A stretch of 64,000 nucleotides of DNA from Dictyoglomus sp. NZ13-RE01 (GCA_002878375.1 NIRF01000004.1:1-64000), one strand, 5' to 3'; shown: positions 33,563 through 42,652, counted from the first letter of the stretch. The notes: generated from the sequence alone by a model not told the origin. Translations and numbers: made by a program.

Positions 33563-36268
33563 TTAATTAGTCTTTGGGTCCACTCCTTCTTTAACTTCTT
33601 CCTTACTTTTTACTTTTTCAAAAACTACCTTTTTCTCATCCTCATCATATCTAACCAATACCTCATCTCCTTCTGTAATATCACCTTTAAGCATGGCTTC
33701 TGCTAATTTTGTCTCAAGCTCTGTTCTAATCTTTCTCTTCAACTCTCTTGCTCCATATTCTGGTTGATACCCCACTTTAGCCAGGTAATCTATAATAGAT
33801 TCATCAAAGTTTAACAAAATTCCTTGTCCTTTGGCAGTTCTCTTAACTCTTTCAAGTTGCAATCTTACTATGTCCTTAATATTCTCCTGACTTAACGCAT
33901 GGAAAACTATTATTTCATCTATCCTATTAAGAAATTCTGGTCTAAAGTGCTTTCTCAAAAGTCCCATCAATTTCTCTTTTAATTGTTCATAACTTAATTT
34001 CTCGTGCTCAGGAGCATTCAAATTATACTGAATTATATCAGAACCAATATTACTCGTAGCTATTATAATTGTATTTGTAAAGTCAACAGTTCTTCCTTTT
34101 CCATCTGTTAATCTACCCTCATCGAATACCTGCAATAATATGTTATGAACATCAGGATGTGCCTTTTCAATCTCATCTAATAGAATAACACTGTATGGTC
34201 TTCTTCTTACCTTTTCAGTTAATTGTCCGCCCTCTTCATATCCTACATATCCTGGTGGTGCGCCAATCAATCTTGAGACTGTATGTCTCTCCATGTATTC
34301 ACTCATATCTATTCTTATTATTGCATCCTCATCACCAAACACAGCCCAAGCTAATGCTTTAGCAAGCTCAGTTTTTCCAACACCAGTAGGTCCTAAGAAG
34401 AGGAATGTAGCTATAGGACGGTTTCCTTCTCTTAATCCTGCTCTTGCAAGCCTAATTGCATTAGCTACCGCTTTTACTGCTTCCTCTTGTGCTACTACTC
34501 TTTCATGAAGCTTCTCTTCTAATCTTAACAATCTTTCTCTTTCATCTACTGTAAGCTCAGTTACAGGAATACCCGTTAGAGTAGAGACTATCTCAGCAAT
34601 ATGCTTTGCCTTAACCTCTGCAGTACCTGATGATACTTGTTTTTTCCAATTCTCTTCTGCATTCCTTAATTCTTCTTCTAATTTCTTAATTTGCTCCTCC
34701 AATTCTTTTGCTTTATCAAATTGTTTTCTTGAAGTAGCATACTCTTGTTCTCTCTTTAATTGGTTAAGTTTAGCTTCTAATTCATGAATTTCTGCAGGTC
34801 GAGAAGTTAAACTTATTCTCACTTTTGCACAGGCTTGATCCAATAGATCTATTGCCTTATCAGGAAGATATCTATTTGTTATATATCTATCCGCCAAAGT
34901 AGCAGCAGCAACAATCGCCTCGTCTGTTATTTTGACCTTATGATGTGCCTCAAATCTATCCCTTAACCCCTTAAGAATCATTATGGTTTGCTCAACTGTT
35001 GGCTCTGATATAAATACTGGCTGAAATCTTCTTTCCAAAGCAGCATCTTTTTCAATATATTTTTGATATTCATTCAATGTAGTTGCTCCTATGAGATGTA
35101 ATTCTCCTCTTGCAAGAGCCGGTTTAAATACATTGGCAAGATCCATGGTACTTTCGCCAGCTGCACCAGCTCCTACAATGTTATGAATCTCGTCAATAAA
35201 TATTATGAGCTTGTCTTGATTTGCTATTATCTCATCTAAGACTTGTTTTACTCTTTCTTCAAATTCACCCCTATATTTCGTACCAGATACTAAAGAATTA
35301 ACATTCAATTCTACTAATCTTTTATTCCTCAAAACCTCTGGAACTTCTCCTTTAACAATTCTTTGAGCTAATCCTTCAACAATAGCGGTTTTACCTACCC
35401 CTGGCTCACCAATTAAAACAGGATTATTTTTCTTTCTCCTTGCTAATATTTCAATTATAGTTTCTATCTCCTTTGCTCTACCAATTACAGGATCAAGTTT
35501 CCCTTGTCTTGCAAGGGCGGTTAGATCTCTTGAATATTTATCAAGGTTTGGTGTTGGTGTACCATACCTTGACCTTCCCTCTTCCATTCCTCTTCCAACA
35601 AGCTGGACAACCGATGGTCTAACTTCTTCAGGATTTACTCCAAATCTTTTTAATATGTCATAAGCTAAACCATCAGGCTCCTCCGCAAGACCAATTAAAA
35701 GATGTTCAGGACCAATATAATTATGTCCAAGTTCCCTTGCAGACCAAAATGCTCTCTCTAAAGCACTTTTCAGCCTTGGAGAAACATCCATTTCAAACTC
35801 TCTATTTGGTGCCTTAAAAGTCCCTCTTGGGGCATTATATTCAATATAACCTCTTATATCTTGAGGGTTCACATTAAACCTCTTAAGAATTTCTTGAACA
35901 GTTTCATTTTCTGTAAGTACATAAAGAAGATGTTCTGTGTCTACCTGCGACATACCAAAATCTAAAGCCTTTTTTCCAGCTTTTTGTAAAAGTTCTTTGG
36001 CAATGTCGCTGAGATAGGATTCAAGATCTACAGCCTCCCTTTCAAATCCCTCTTCAAAACCAAAGGGTTCAAATTCTTCTCCAAAGAAATCTTTTAGAAA
36101 ATCACCTAAAAATAAAGATTCCAGTGGAGAGAATCTTCTCTCCCTTTGTCTTAATTTCATATAATCCTCTTGACATAGATCAAGGGTTTGTCTCCTTCCA
36201 TTTCTTATAATTGAAACCCGCACTGTAGCAGGTCTTATTCCACATATATCGCACATTTTCTGTGCCAT
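33563..36268 (-). CDS. clpC: ClpC-type AAA+ chaperone with a ClpE-like zinc finger
   Basis: A 901-residue Hsp100 unfoldase that would feed ClpP. The N-terminal finger has C6, C9 and C32, with Asp35 where the fourth Cys of ClpE stands. It is followed by two Clp_N repeats (about 65-215). AAA1 has Walker A GEPGVGKTA. A UVR-like coiled segment (KREQEYATSRKQFDKAKELEEQI) follows, then AAA2 with GPTGVGKTE and the arginine-finger region. C-terminal D2-small GYQPEYGARELKR is present. ATG 36268 follows GGAGGTGATATA; the upstream ATG frame (36301) lies before the SD. Clp_N together with a ClpE finger is an uncommon combination. Confidence 0.93.
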   Translation of the reverse strand: MAQKMCDICGIRPATVRVSIIRNGRRQTLDLCQEDYMKLRQRERRFSPLESLFLGDFLKDFFGEEFEPFGFEEGFEREAVDLESYLSDIAKELLQKAGKKALDFGMSQVDTEHLLYVLTENETVQEILKRFNVNPQDIRGYIEYNAPRGTFKAPNREFEMDVSPRLKSALERAFWSARELGHNYIGPEHLLIGLAEEPDGLAYDILKRFGVNPEEVRPSVVQLVGRGMEEGRSRYGTPTPNLDKYSRDLTALARQGKLDPVIGRAKEIETIIEILARRKKNNPVLIGEPGVGKTAIVEGLAQRIVKGEVPEVLRNKRLVELNVNSLVSGTKYRGEFEERVKQVLDEIIANQDKLIIFIDEIHNIVGAGAAGESTMDLANVFKPALARGELHLIGATTLNEYQKYIEKDAALERRFQPVFISEPTVEQTIMILKGLRDRFEAHHKVKITDEAIVAAATLADRYITNRYLPDKAIDLLDQACAKVRISLTSRPAEIHELEAKLNQLKREQEYATSRKQFDKAKELEEQIKKLEEELRNAEENWKKQVSSGTAEVKAKHIAEIVSTLTGIPVTELTVDERERLLRLEEKLHERVVAQEEAVKAVANAIRLARAGLREGNRPIATFLFLGPTGVGKTELAKALAWAVFGDEDAIIRIDMSEYMERHTVSRLIGAPPGYVGYEEGGQLTEKVRRRPYSVILLDEIEKAHPDVHNILLQVFDEGRLTDGKGRTVDFTNTIIIATSNIGSDIIQYNLNAPEHEKLSYEQLKEKLMGLLRKHFRPEFLNRIDEIIVFHALSQENIKDIVRLQLERVKRTAKGQGILLNFDESIIDYLAKVGYQPEYGARELKRKIRTELETKLAEAMLKGDITEGDEVLVRYDEDEKKVVFEKVKSKEEVKEGVDPKTN

Positions 36269-36306
36269 TATATCACCTCCATATATATTAATTTTGAACA
36301 TATATA

Positions 36307-36334
36307 ATTATAACACTATTTTTAAAAAGGGCAA
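36307..36334 (-). promoter_or_regulatory. Promoter of clpC
   Basis: On the minus strand TTGCCC (36329-36334), 16 bases, TATAAT (36307-36312). An imperfect inverted repeat AAAAAG ... CTTTTT surrounds the -35 box and could be an operator. No canonical CtsR heptads are seen. Confidence 0.55.
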
Positions 36335-36368
36335 GGGCTTTTTTATGGAAGTTATAATTCAAATTGAG

Positions 36369-36374
36369 TATAAT
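36369..36374 (+). promoter_or_regulatory. -10 box immediately before a start codon, predicted leaderless message
   Basis: TATAAT ends eight bases before the ATG at 36382, so transcription would begin at or next to the start codon. The -35 region is weak (TGGAAG at 36346-36351). Confidence 0.5.
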
Positions 36375-36381
36375 ATGTTAT

Positions 36382-36741
36382 ATGAAGAGTCATAAAGAGC
36401 TTTTAATAATTATCCTTGCTGTTATAATATACATATTTTTTATGGTGCTAAGCCACATTGGATTTAAAAATTCTGTGACCCATCAAGGATTCAGAAACTT
36501 TATCTATTGGCAGATAGTTGGAAATTTTGCGGGCTTTCTTTCCGTTTTAGTTTATACATACTTATTAACAAAGCTCCCTCTTTACTTAGCTTTTGCTTTA
36601 ACTATGGGATTAGGTCAGATATTTGTAGAGGTATTTGCAGCACGAATTTTCTTTAAAGAGAAGATAACATCAATGCAATGGATAGGAATACTTTTTATTG
36701 TATTAGGTACTATTATGCTTATAAAGGGAAAAAACCAATAA
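36382..36741 (+). CDS. Small four-helix membrane transporter, EamA/SMR-like
   Basis: A 119-residue inner-membrane protein with four hydrophobic segments. ALTMGLGQIFVEVFAARIFFKEKITSMQWIGILFIVLGTIMLIKGK matches the C-terminal half of SMR/EamA transporters. Substrate unknown, possibly a cation or lipid. No SD lies before ATG 36382; an in-frame TTG at 36364 overlaps the promoter. Its other possible role is as a half-size EamA protein acting as a dimer. Confidence 0.75.
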   Translation: MKSHKELLIIILAVIIYIFFMVLSHIGFKNSVTHQGFRNFIYWQIVGNFAGFLSVLVYTYLLTKLPLYLAFALTMGLGQIFVEVFAARIFFKEKITSMQWIGILFIVLGTIMLIKGKNQ

Positions 36742-36752
36742 AGTAATTTTAA

Positions 36753-36781
36753 TATTGCAAAAAATGAAAAAGTTGTATAAT
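36753..36781 (+). promoter_or_regulatory. Promoter of the metallo-beta-lactamase-fold gene
   Basis: TATAAT at 36776-36781 is preceded by TATTGC (36753-36758, 17-base spacer) or TTGCAA (36755-36760, 15-base spacer). GAGGAGG and the ATG follow about 40 bases later. Confidence 0.5.
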
Positions 36782-36824
36782 TTTGTTAAAAAAATAGATT
36801 AATTACTTTAAGAGGAGGAAAAAA

Positions 36825-37934
36825 ATGGCTTTACGAGTAGAAAAAGTAATCGAAAACTTATACCTTATTAGGACAGAGGAAAGACCCTTTGTCTCTAATA
36901 GTTATCTTTTATCTCTTGCTAATAATGGAAATACAGTAAACATTTTAATTGATCCTATTCCATTAATAAACTTTAATGACCTCATAGCAGTATTAAAGGA
37001 GTTAATTGGTGGAGTAGAAAATTTAGATATAATTTACGTTAACCATCAGGATCCTGACGTAACCTCATCCCTTCCAGGATTAATGTCAATGAATAAAAAT
37101 GCAATGCTTATTACCTCTGAGGATACATGGAGATTAATTAGAATGTATGGATTAGATGAAAATAGGTACCAAGCAATTGAACATTTCCCTAATAGAAAAG
37201 TCATACTAAGGACAGGACATTCTTTTCAATTCATCCATACACCCTTCTGCCACTTCAGAGGTGCTTTTATGGTTTATTATCCTACAAAAAGAGTGCTTTT
37301 TTCAGGAGATGTAATGGGAGGTTTAATCACAAAGAAAGAAGATAACATATATGCAAATAAAGATTCATGGACAGGAATTAAAATATTTCATCAAATATAT
37401 ATACCCTCAAAAGAAGCCTTAAGACTTACAGTAGATAGGATTGGGAGATTAGATCCTTTACCTGAGCTAATTCTCCCACAACATGGAGATATCATAAAAG
37501 GAGACTTAATTCTTGAGTTTTCAAAAAGATTAAACGAATTAGAAGTAGGATTAGATCATTTATTAGAACAGGAAAGGAAAGAGGATACATATCTCTATGC
37601 CTTTAATGAAATAATTAGGATTTTTAAGGAAAAGTGGGGAGAAAGTGTTGTTAGAGAAAAGATTGAAAATATAAATTCATCCCCATATTTTCCTGAGCTT
37701 ATTCATTTTGAAAACGGTGTTGCATTAGCATTTAGAGTTTCTCCTCTTTCAGCTATAGAGATAATTTATAAGAACTTTGTAGAAGATCTAAATCCAAGAG
37801 AAAGAGAAAACTTGAGAGCGGAAATTACTGGCATATTAAATAAATATAACTTAGATATTCCTGAAGGAATTTACGAAGAAAGAACCTCTGTCTGGGATAA
37901 TTTTAGAAGAATATTTAGAATATTTCAGAGGTGA
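36825..37934 (+). CDS. Metallo-beta-lactamase-fold protein, flavodiiron/ODP-like
   Basis: A 369-residue protein. The first 250 residues resemble the di-iron beta-lactamase domain of flavodiiron proteins and of the ODP oxygen sensor. The ligand pattern is NHQDPDV (HxDxD rather than HxExDH), HTPFCHFRG, LFSGDVMGG and LPQHGD. There is no flavodoxin domain; instead about 110 residues of unrecognised helical sequence follow. The missing second His of HxExDH makes sensing or O2/ROS binding as plausible as catalysis. FmdB follows after five bases. Confidence 0.78.
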   Translation: MALRVEKVIENLYLIRTEERPFVSNSYLLSLANNGNTVNILIDPIPLINFNDLIAVLKELIGGVENLDIIYVNHQDPDVTSSLPGLMSMNKNAMLITSEDTWRLIRMYGLDENRYQAIEHFPNRKVILRTGHSFQFIHTPFCHFRGAFMVYYPTKRVLFSGDVMGGLITKKEDNIYANKDSWTGIKIFHQIYIPSKEALRLTVDRIGRLDPLPELILPQHGDIIKGDLILEFSKRLNELEVGLDHLLEQERKEDTYLYAFNEIIRIFKEKWGESVVREKIENINSSPYFPELIHFENGVALAFRVSPLSAIEIIYKNFVEDLNPRERENLRAEITGILNKYNLDIPEGIYEERTSVWDNFRRIFRIFQR

Positions 37935-37939
37935 TAATT

Positions 37940-38137
37940 ATGCCCATTTTTGAGTACTTATGTATGGATTGTGGTGAAAAATTTGAAAAACTCGTTTTCA
38001 ATTTTGAGAATATGAATTGTCCTAACTGTGGTGGATCAAATGTAAAAAAATTAATATCAAAATTTTCTTCGCCTGGATTAGATAAGGGAGGGTGTAGCTC
38101 CTGTTCTGTAAAAGGCTGTAGTGGATGTGGTAGGTAA
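37940..38137 (+). CDS. FmdB-family zinc ribbon protein
   Basis: A 65-residue protein starting MPIFEYLCMDCGEKFEKLV, then MNCPNCGGSNVKKLISKFSSPG, the standard FmdB zinc ribbon. It ends in a Cys/Gly-rich tail (CSSCSVKGCSGCG) that could bind another metal. ATG 37940 follows AGAGGTGAT; an upstream GTG overlaps the SD. Function unknown, proposed regulatory. Confidence 0.85.
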   Translation: MPIFEYLCMDCGEKFEKLVFNFENMNCPNCGGSNVKKLISKFSSPGLDKGGCSSCSVKGCSGCGR

Positions 38138-38151
38138 ACCAAATTTTAATA

Positions 38152-38180
38152 TTGACATTGTTCAATATTTTGTTTAATAT
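38152..38180 (+). promoter_or_regulatory. Promoter of the DUF6504-like gene, with inverted repeat
   Basis: TTGACA (38152-38157), 17 bases, TAATAT (38175-38180). The -35 lies inside ATTGACATTGTTCAAT, an inverted repeat (ATTGA / TCAAT) that could be an operator. The neighbouring lexA makes a LexA site thinkable, but the sequence does not match a known LexA consensus. Confidence 0.6.
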
Positions 38181-38212
38181 TTCAGTATAAATCCTTGGTA
38201 AGGAGGTCCATT

Positions 38213-38494
38213 ATGGGAAATATATGTCATTATCATATAAAAGTTAATATAGAAGCCACAGGAGTACCCTCCTACTTTATTTGGAACGGAAAAATCTACA
38301 AAATAGCATTTATAGAAAAGAGCTGGAAGATAGATTATAAAGTTTTAGATAAAAGTGGATATAAATATTATTTTAGAGTAAAGGATATATCTCAGAATAC
38401 CTTTGAAATTGCTTACGATTCTCTATTAGATGAATGGTTTTTAGAAAGAATAGATCCTAAAATTTTCTTATTAACCCCACAACCTTCCCTATAA
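38213..38494 (+). CDS. Small protein, DUF6504-like, convergent with lexA
   Basis: A 93-residue protein. HIKVNIEATGVPSYFIWNGKIYKIAFIEKSWKIDYKVLDKSG resembles the DUF6504 fold in which an Arg/Trp-rich strand segment precedes YYRV-like strands. Some members lie beside SOS polymerase accessory genes. ATG 38213 is behind AAGGAGGTCC. The last 38 bases overlap lexA on the other strand. A role in DNA repair is only suggested by the neighbour. Confidence 0.6.
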   Translation: MGNICHYHIKVNIEATGVPSYFIWNGKIYKIAFIEKSWKIDYKVLDKSGYKYYFRVKDISQNTFEIAYDSLLDEWFLERIDPKIFLLTPQPSL

Positions 38495-39047
38495 TTTCAA
38501 AGGCTTCTTCTATTCTGCGATAATTTGGATTGGCAGGCTCCAATAAGAGCCTGCCATTTTCTCCCTTTAGAAATTTTATAGTTACTTCATCTCCAACCAT
38601 TGCCACAACTATATCTCCAATTTCTGCTATCTTCTGCTTCCTTACAATAACTAAATCTCCCTCTATTATATGGGCTCCAATCATGCTATCCCCTTTTACC
38701 CTCAATAGGAAAAAACTACCATTACCTTTTAGTAAAATCTCTGGAACAGGAATATAGTCTTCAATCAATTCTATACTCTCAACAGGATAGCCTGCTTTAA
38801 TACTTCCAACTAAAGGAATATATCTAAAGCCCTCTTCTGAGATGTATTTCCACTTGAACCTGCCATGCGCATCCTTCTCCAGTAGACCCTTTCTAACTAA
38901 AGCCATCAAGTGAAAATACCCAGAGCCTGAAGATCTAAGCCCTAAAGCTTTAGTTATTTCCCTTACTGTAGGGAACTCTCCTGTTTCTTCCCATGTCTTT
39001 TTTATATAATTTAACACTTCCCTTTGCCTTTTACTTAACTTTTTCAT
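38457..39047 (-). CDS. lexA: LexA repressor
   Basis: SOS repressor, 196 residues. The winged helix-turn-helix spans about 1-68 (PTVREITKALGLRSSGSGYFHL). The cleavage bond is Ala85-Gly86 (SIKAGYPV), nucleophile Ser121 (GDSMIGA) and base Lys158. All self-cleavage residues are present. It starts two bases after the tldE stop without an SD, so its translation depends on the upstream gene. No separate promoter is evident, unlike most autoregulated lexA genes. Confidence 0.95.
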   Translation of the reverse strand: MKKLSKRQREVLNYIKKTWEETGEFPTVREITKALGLRSSGSGYFHLMALVRKGLLEKDAHGRFKWKYISEEGFRYIPLVGSIKAGYPVESIELIEDYIPVPEILLKGNGSFFLLRVKGDSMIGAHIIEGDLVIVRKQKIAEIGDIVVAMVGDEVTIKFLKGENGRLLLEPANPNYRRIEEAFEIIGKVVGLIRKF

Positions 39048-39049
39048 TT

Positions 39050-40378
39050 CTAAAATTCAGTAGTGCCTGTAAAATTAAAATCCTTTATCCTTAAACCAGG
39101 AACCCTTGAAAAACCAGCAAAAAATGGCATTATTACAGTTTCCTTTGATATTTCCTCCACATTTCCAAGAGCAGATATAAAACTTTGAGTAAACCTCATG
39201 TTCTTAATAGGCTTTTTAATTTTACCATTTTCAATGAGAAAAGTTCCGTCCCTTGTCATGCCAGTTGCAAGAACATTAATAGGATCTAAAAAGGCATTTA
39301 CATAATGAAAACGTGTTACTAAAATACCTTTTTCTAATTTTGAAATCATTTCTTCCAATGACACTTCCCCTGGCACAAAAAATAAATTTGAAGGGAGAGG
39401 TCCAAAATTATTTGTAGGAGGTAAAGCATGTCCTGTAGATTCTTTACCTACTTTTTCCCCCTCATAAGTGTCATAAACTGGACCCAAAGGTATACCATCC
39501 CTTACTAATTCCACTCTCTTTTTAGGTACACCTTCAAAATCTATAGGTATAATTATCCCCTTAGGATCCAAACCATCATCGTATATATTGACCTTAGTGG
39601 AAAATATTTGCTGTCCTTGATAGAGAGCCAAAAAAGATCTTTTTTCTCTTACGGCTTTTGCAGAAAAGCCAAAATAAGAAACTTGCTCCATCATCTCAGA
39701 AACAGCCAAAGGTTCAAGAATTACAGTATATTTACCTGGTTCTAAATCTTGGGGATTTTGAGATAGCAAACACTTTTCTAATGCTCTATAAGATAAATAT
39801 TCAAAATCAATACTTTCCATGTTATTTCCTGAACACTCTTGATATCCTGAAGAAGTATCACTCATATACATTACTTTTCCATGAGCATAGCCAATGGGAG
39901 CATATCCAAAAAGCCCATTTGAGTTCATTACACCGAGCTCCATAATATTTTCTGAAACTGCTCCAAAAGTATTTAATTCTTTCTCTTCACCAATCTTTAT
40001 AATCTTATTTACAATTTGAGCTCTCTTTTCTGGAGAAGGTTCAAAAGTGACATTATTAACTTCTTTATAATCCTGAGGTTTTGGTAGAATTAACTCTTCA
40101 TTTTCTGGTTGATTTTTTAGGATAATTTTTAAACTTTCAATCGCATTTTTAAAAGAGTCTTCATCAATTCTATTAATCTCAATTACGGCTTTTCTTTTAT
40201 TCTCTCCTACTCTTATAAACAAGTTTAAGTTTACTTCCCCTACGTTCTGATGAATCCTATTATTTGCAAACCTTGTCAATTCCTCAGTATTTATAACCAA
40301 AACCAATTCATTTCTTTCAAAGGGCAATTTTTTCATTAAACCCTCTAAAGTCTCAAAAATTCTTTCCTTTCCCCACAT
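39050..40378 (-). CDS. tldE: TldE/PmbA-type metalloprotease subunit (pair 1)
   Basis: A 442-residue partner of TldD that lacks the HExxxH motif. It shows NRIHQNVGEVNLNLFIRVG near the start, LEPLAVSEMMEQVSYFGFSAKA at the position of the active-site helix, and the NNFGPLPSNLFFVPGE and TRFHYVNAFLDPINVLATGMTRDGTF C-terminal segments. TldDE cleaves unfolded peptides and processes some modified peptides. It overlaps the tldD stop by one base and is followed by lexA. Confidence 0.9.
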   Translation of the reverse strand: MWGKERIFETLEGLMKKLPFERNELVLVINTEELTRFANNRIHQNVGEVNLNLFIRVGENKRKAVIEINRIDEDSFKNAIESLKIILKNQPENEELILPKPQDYKEVNNVTFEPSPEKRAQIVNKIIKIGEEKELNTFGAVSENIMELGVMNSNGLFGYAPIGYAHGKVMYMSDTSSGYQECSGNNMESIDFEYLSYRALEKCLLSQNPQDLEPGKYTVILEPLAVSEMMEQVSYFGFSAKAVREKRSFLALYQGQQIFSTKVNIYDDGLDPKGIIIPIDFEGVPKKRVELVRDGIPLGPVYDTYEGEKVGKESTGHALPPTNNFGPLPSNLFFVPGEVSLEEMISKLEKGILVTRFHYVNAFLDPINVLATGMTRDGTFLIENGKIKKPIKNMRFTQSFISALGNVEEISKETVIMPFFAGFSRVPGLRIKDFNFTGTTEF

Positions 40379-41814
40379 TATTTACCACCACCTACCTTAA
40401 CATTTCTAAATCTTGCAGGAGATGTTCCATGTCCTACCCTTGCTACCTGCATAGGTTCTCCTTTTCCACAATTTGGAACTCCCCATACTCTCCAATATTT
40501 TTCATTGGCAATAGCATCACAGCTTCTCCAAAACTCATAAGTAATTCCTGTATAGTATGGATTCTTATAAATTTTCCCCAATTTTCCATTCTTTATTTCG
40601 TAGGCAATCTCACAGCCAAAATGGAAGTTTAATCTTTTATCGTCAATAGACCAATTCTTATTTGTTTCCATATAAATACCTTCATCTGTAGACTCTATAA
40701 TTTCTTCAAATGTCTTATCTCCTGGTAATAGATTGATATTAGTCATTCTAATAATAGGAATCCTATTCCAACCATCCGCCCTCATAGTCCCATTTGAGAC
40801 TTCACCTATAATAGAAGCAGTTTCTCTTGAAGTTAAGTAACCTACGAATCTGCCATTTTTAACCAAATAACTTTTTTGAGCAGGAACACCTTCATCATCA
40901 AAACCAAAAGAACCAAGACCATAAGGATGAGTGGCATCTGCTACTATATTAACGATTTCAGATCCATATTGAAATTTGCCTAACTTATCCAATGTAAGAA
41001 AGCTCGTACCTGCAAAGCTTGCTTCATCTCCCAAAACCCTATCTAATTCTGTGGGATGCCCACATGACTCATGTACTTGAAGGGCTAATTGACTGCCATC
41101 AAGAATTAGAGTAGTGACCATTTCAGGAAGTGGTTCCGCCCTAAGGAGAAGAACAGCTTCTTTTGCTATCCTTTCTGCATTTCCAATAAGATCAAGTTCC
41201 TCAATAAATTCCCATCCGCCTTTTCTAAAATCCCCACCAAAAGAATTTGGATAAGATCTTCTTTGAACATCATTTCCCTCAATAGCAAAAGCAAAAATAC
41301 CTGCTCCACTTTCTAAAATACTTTGTTCTATTTCTGCCCCTTCACTACTTAAAAATACTTTGTCCTCTTGAAAAAATTCCATCTCGGAAACAGCAATAGA
41401 TACCCCTGCAACTTTTCGCATAATATTATTACTTTCAAAAAGAAGGTTTAACTTTTTTTCAAAAGGAACTGCGAAGGGATTTATTTTAAAATTACTTTTC
41501 CATACCGCCTTCTCAGGATTTAAAGGAGATAAAGTCACTTTCTTTTTATTTACCTCAGAACTTGCCTTTGCTATCAAGAAAGCTTTCTCCACTATAGATT
41601 TATAATCATCTACATTAAAAGAGGACATAAAACCCCAAGCACCTTTATACAGAACTCTAACCCCAAAACCGTAACTTTCAGTCATATTTGCTGTCTCCAA
41701 GACACCATTTTTTACAGATAATTCTTCTCTCTTTCTTTTCACAATTCTTACATCCACATAATCAGCACCCAATGAACTCGCATAATTCAATATCTCCTTA
41801 CCAATACTTTTCAA
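40378..41814 (-). CDS. tldD: TldD-type zinc metalloprotease subunit (pair 1)
   Basis: The 478-residue catalytic half of TldDE. The zinc motif HESCGHPTE (HExxxH) lies near the middle, followed by GSFGFDDEGVPAQ, GYLTSRETA and the C-terminal CGKGEPMQVARVGHGTSPARF. A second, more divergent pair is at 46826-49500. It lies 26 bases after the PHP gene. Confidence 0.92.
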   Translation of the reverse strand: MKSIGKEILNYASSLGADYVDVRIVKRKREELSVKNGVLETANMTESYGFGVRVLYKGAWGFMSSFNVDDYKSIVEKAFLIAKASSEVNKKKVTLSPLNPEKAVWKSNFKINPFAVPFEKKLNLLFESNNIMRKVAGVSIAVSEMEFFQEDKVFLSSEGAEIEQSILESGAGIFAFAIEGNDVQRRSYPNSFGGDFRKGGWEFIEELDLIGNAERIAKEAVLLLRAEPLPEMVTTLILDGSQLALQVHESCGHPTELDRVLGDEASFAGTSFLTLDKLGKFQYGSEIVNIVADATHPYGLGSFGFDDEGVPAQKSYLVKNGRFVGYLTSRETASIIGEVSNGTMRADGWNRIPIIRMTNINLLPGDKTFEEIIESTDEGIYMETNKNWSIDDKRLNFHFGCEIAYEIKNGKLGKIYKNPYYTGITYEFWRSCDAIANEKYWRVWGVPNCGKGEPMQVARVGHGTSPARFRNVKVGGGK

Positions 41815-41840
41815 ATTTATCCCTCCTCTCTTTCTTAAGA

Positions 41841-42647
41841 TTATTTTATATCAATATACTTTGGAACTCTCTTCTCAAAAATTGTCAACTTTTTGAATCC
41901 TAAATTCTTAACAAAATTATAGTATTCCTCTATATTTTTACCCACATCCTCTGGGCTATGAGCATCTGAACCAAATGTCAATGGTATATCATATGGAGCT
42001 AAAATTTCTAAAAATTTCGGCGAAGGATATATCTCTTTTACCGGTCTTCTAAGTCCTGATGTATTTATTTCTATAGATAGAGCTCTCTCCTTTAACATTG
42101 AGGCAATTCTAAGATATATATCTGTAAGATTTTCAGGTGGCGAATATCCCCAGAGCTTGACCAAATCTATATGTCCAATAATATCAAAAAGTCCACTTTT
42201 AATTGCTAATTCTAACCTTTCAAAATAATCTAAAAAAATTTGCTTTGATTCTTTTTTCCATCGTTCATCATTTGGATCAATATCAAATCCAAATCCATGG
42301 TTTAACCAATGTACAGAACCAATAACATAATCAAATTCATAATTTTCGAGAATTTCCTTAATCTCTTTCTCCTTATCTGGTAGATAATCCATTTCAATAC
42401 CTAATTTTACGGGATATTTCTTTTTCATAGAGTTTATAAACAAAAAATACTCTTCTAAAGATGAATCACACCATTTATCTGTGTAGGGCAAATCTTTATA
42501 AACTGGTCTTAACTCAATAAATCTATGCCCATGCTCAGAAATACCTATCTCTTCAATTCCTTTTTCTTTAGCCTTTTGCCAAAAAAGCAAAAACCAATCT
42601 TCAGAAAAAGGTCCTCTCTCTAAGTGCATATGGTAGTCGATCAACAT
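41841..42647 (-). CDS. PHP-domain phosphatase, histidinol-phosphatase-like
   Basis: A 268-residue PHP phosphatase. The metal-binding pattern includes LIDYHMHLERG, EIGISEHGHR, GIEMDYLPD, GSVHWLNHG, GHIDLVKLWG and FGSDAHSPEDVG. This is the HisJ/K pattern, but no other histidine gene is nearby, so another phosphoester may be its substrate. It is five bases after the epimerase gene. Confidence 0.85.
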   Translation of the reverse strand: MLIDYHMHLERGPFSEDWFLLFWQKAKEKGIEEIGISEHGHRFIELRPVYKDLPYTDKWCDSSLEEYFLFINSMKKKYPVKLGIEMDYLPDKEKEIKEILENYEFDYVIGSVHWLNHGFGFDIDPNDERWKKESKQIFLDYFERLELAIKSGLFDIIGHIDLVKLWGYSPPENLTDIYLRIASMLKERALSIEINTSGLRRPVKEIYPSPKFLEILAPYDIPLTFGSDAHSPEDVGKNIEEYYNFVKNLGFKKLTIFEKRVPKYIDIK

Positions 42648-42652
42648 TTCCT

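Noticed and set aside
36269-36301. Eleven-residue N-terminal extension of ClpC
   Set aside because: The upstream ATG lies before the SD; the ATG after GGAGGTGATATA gives the expected zinc-finger start.
38457-38494. 38-base overlap of convergent genes as a frameshift artefact
   Set aside because: Both proteins read through with sensible ends: LexA ends at its usual length, and the small protein has its own promoter and SD.
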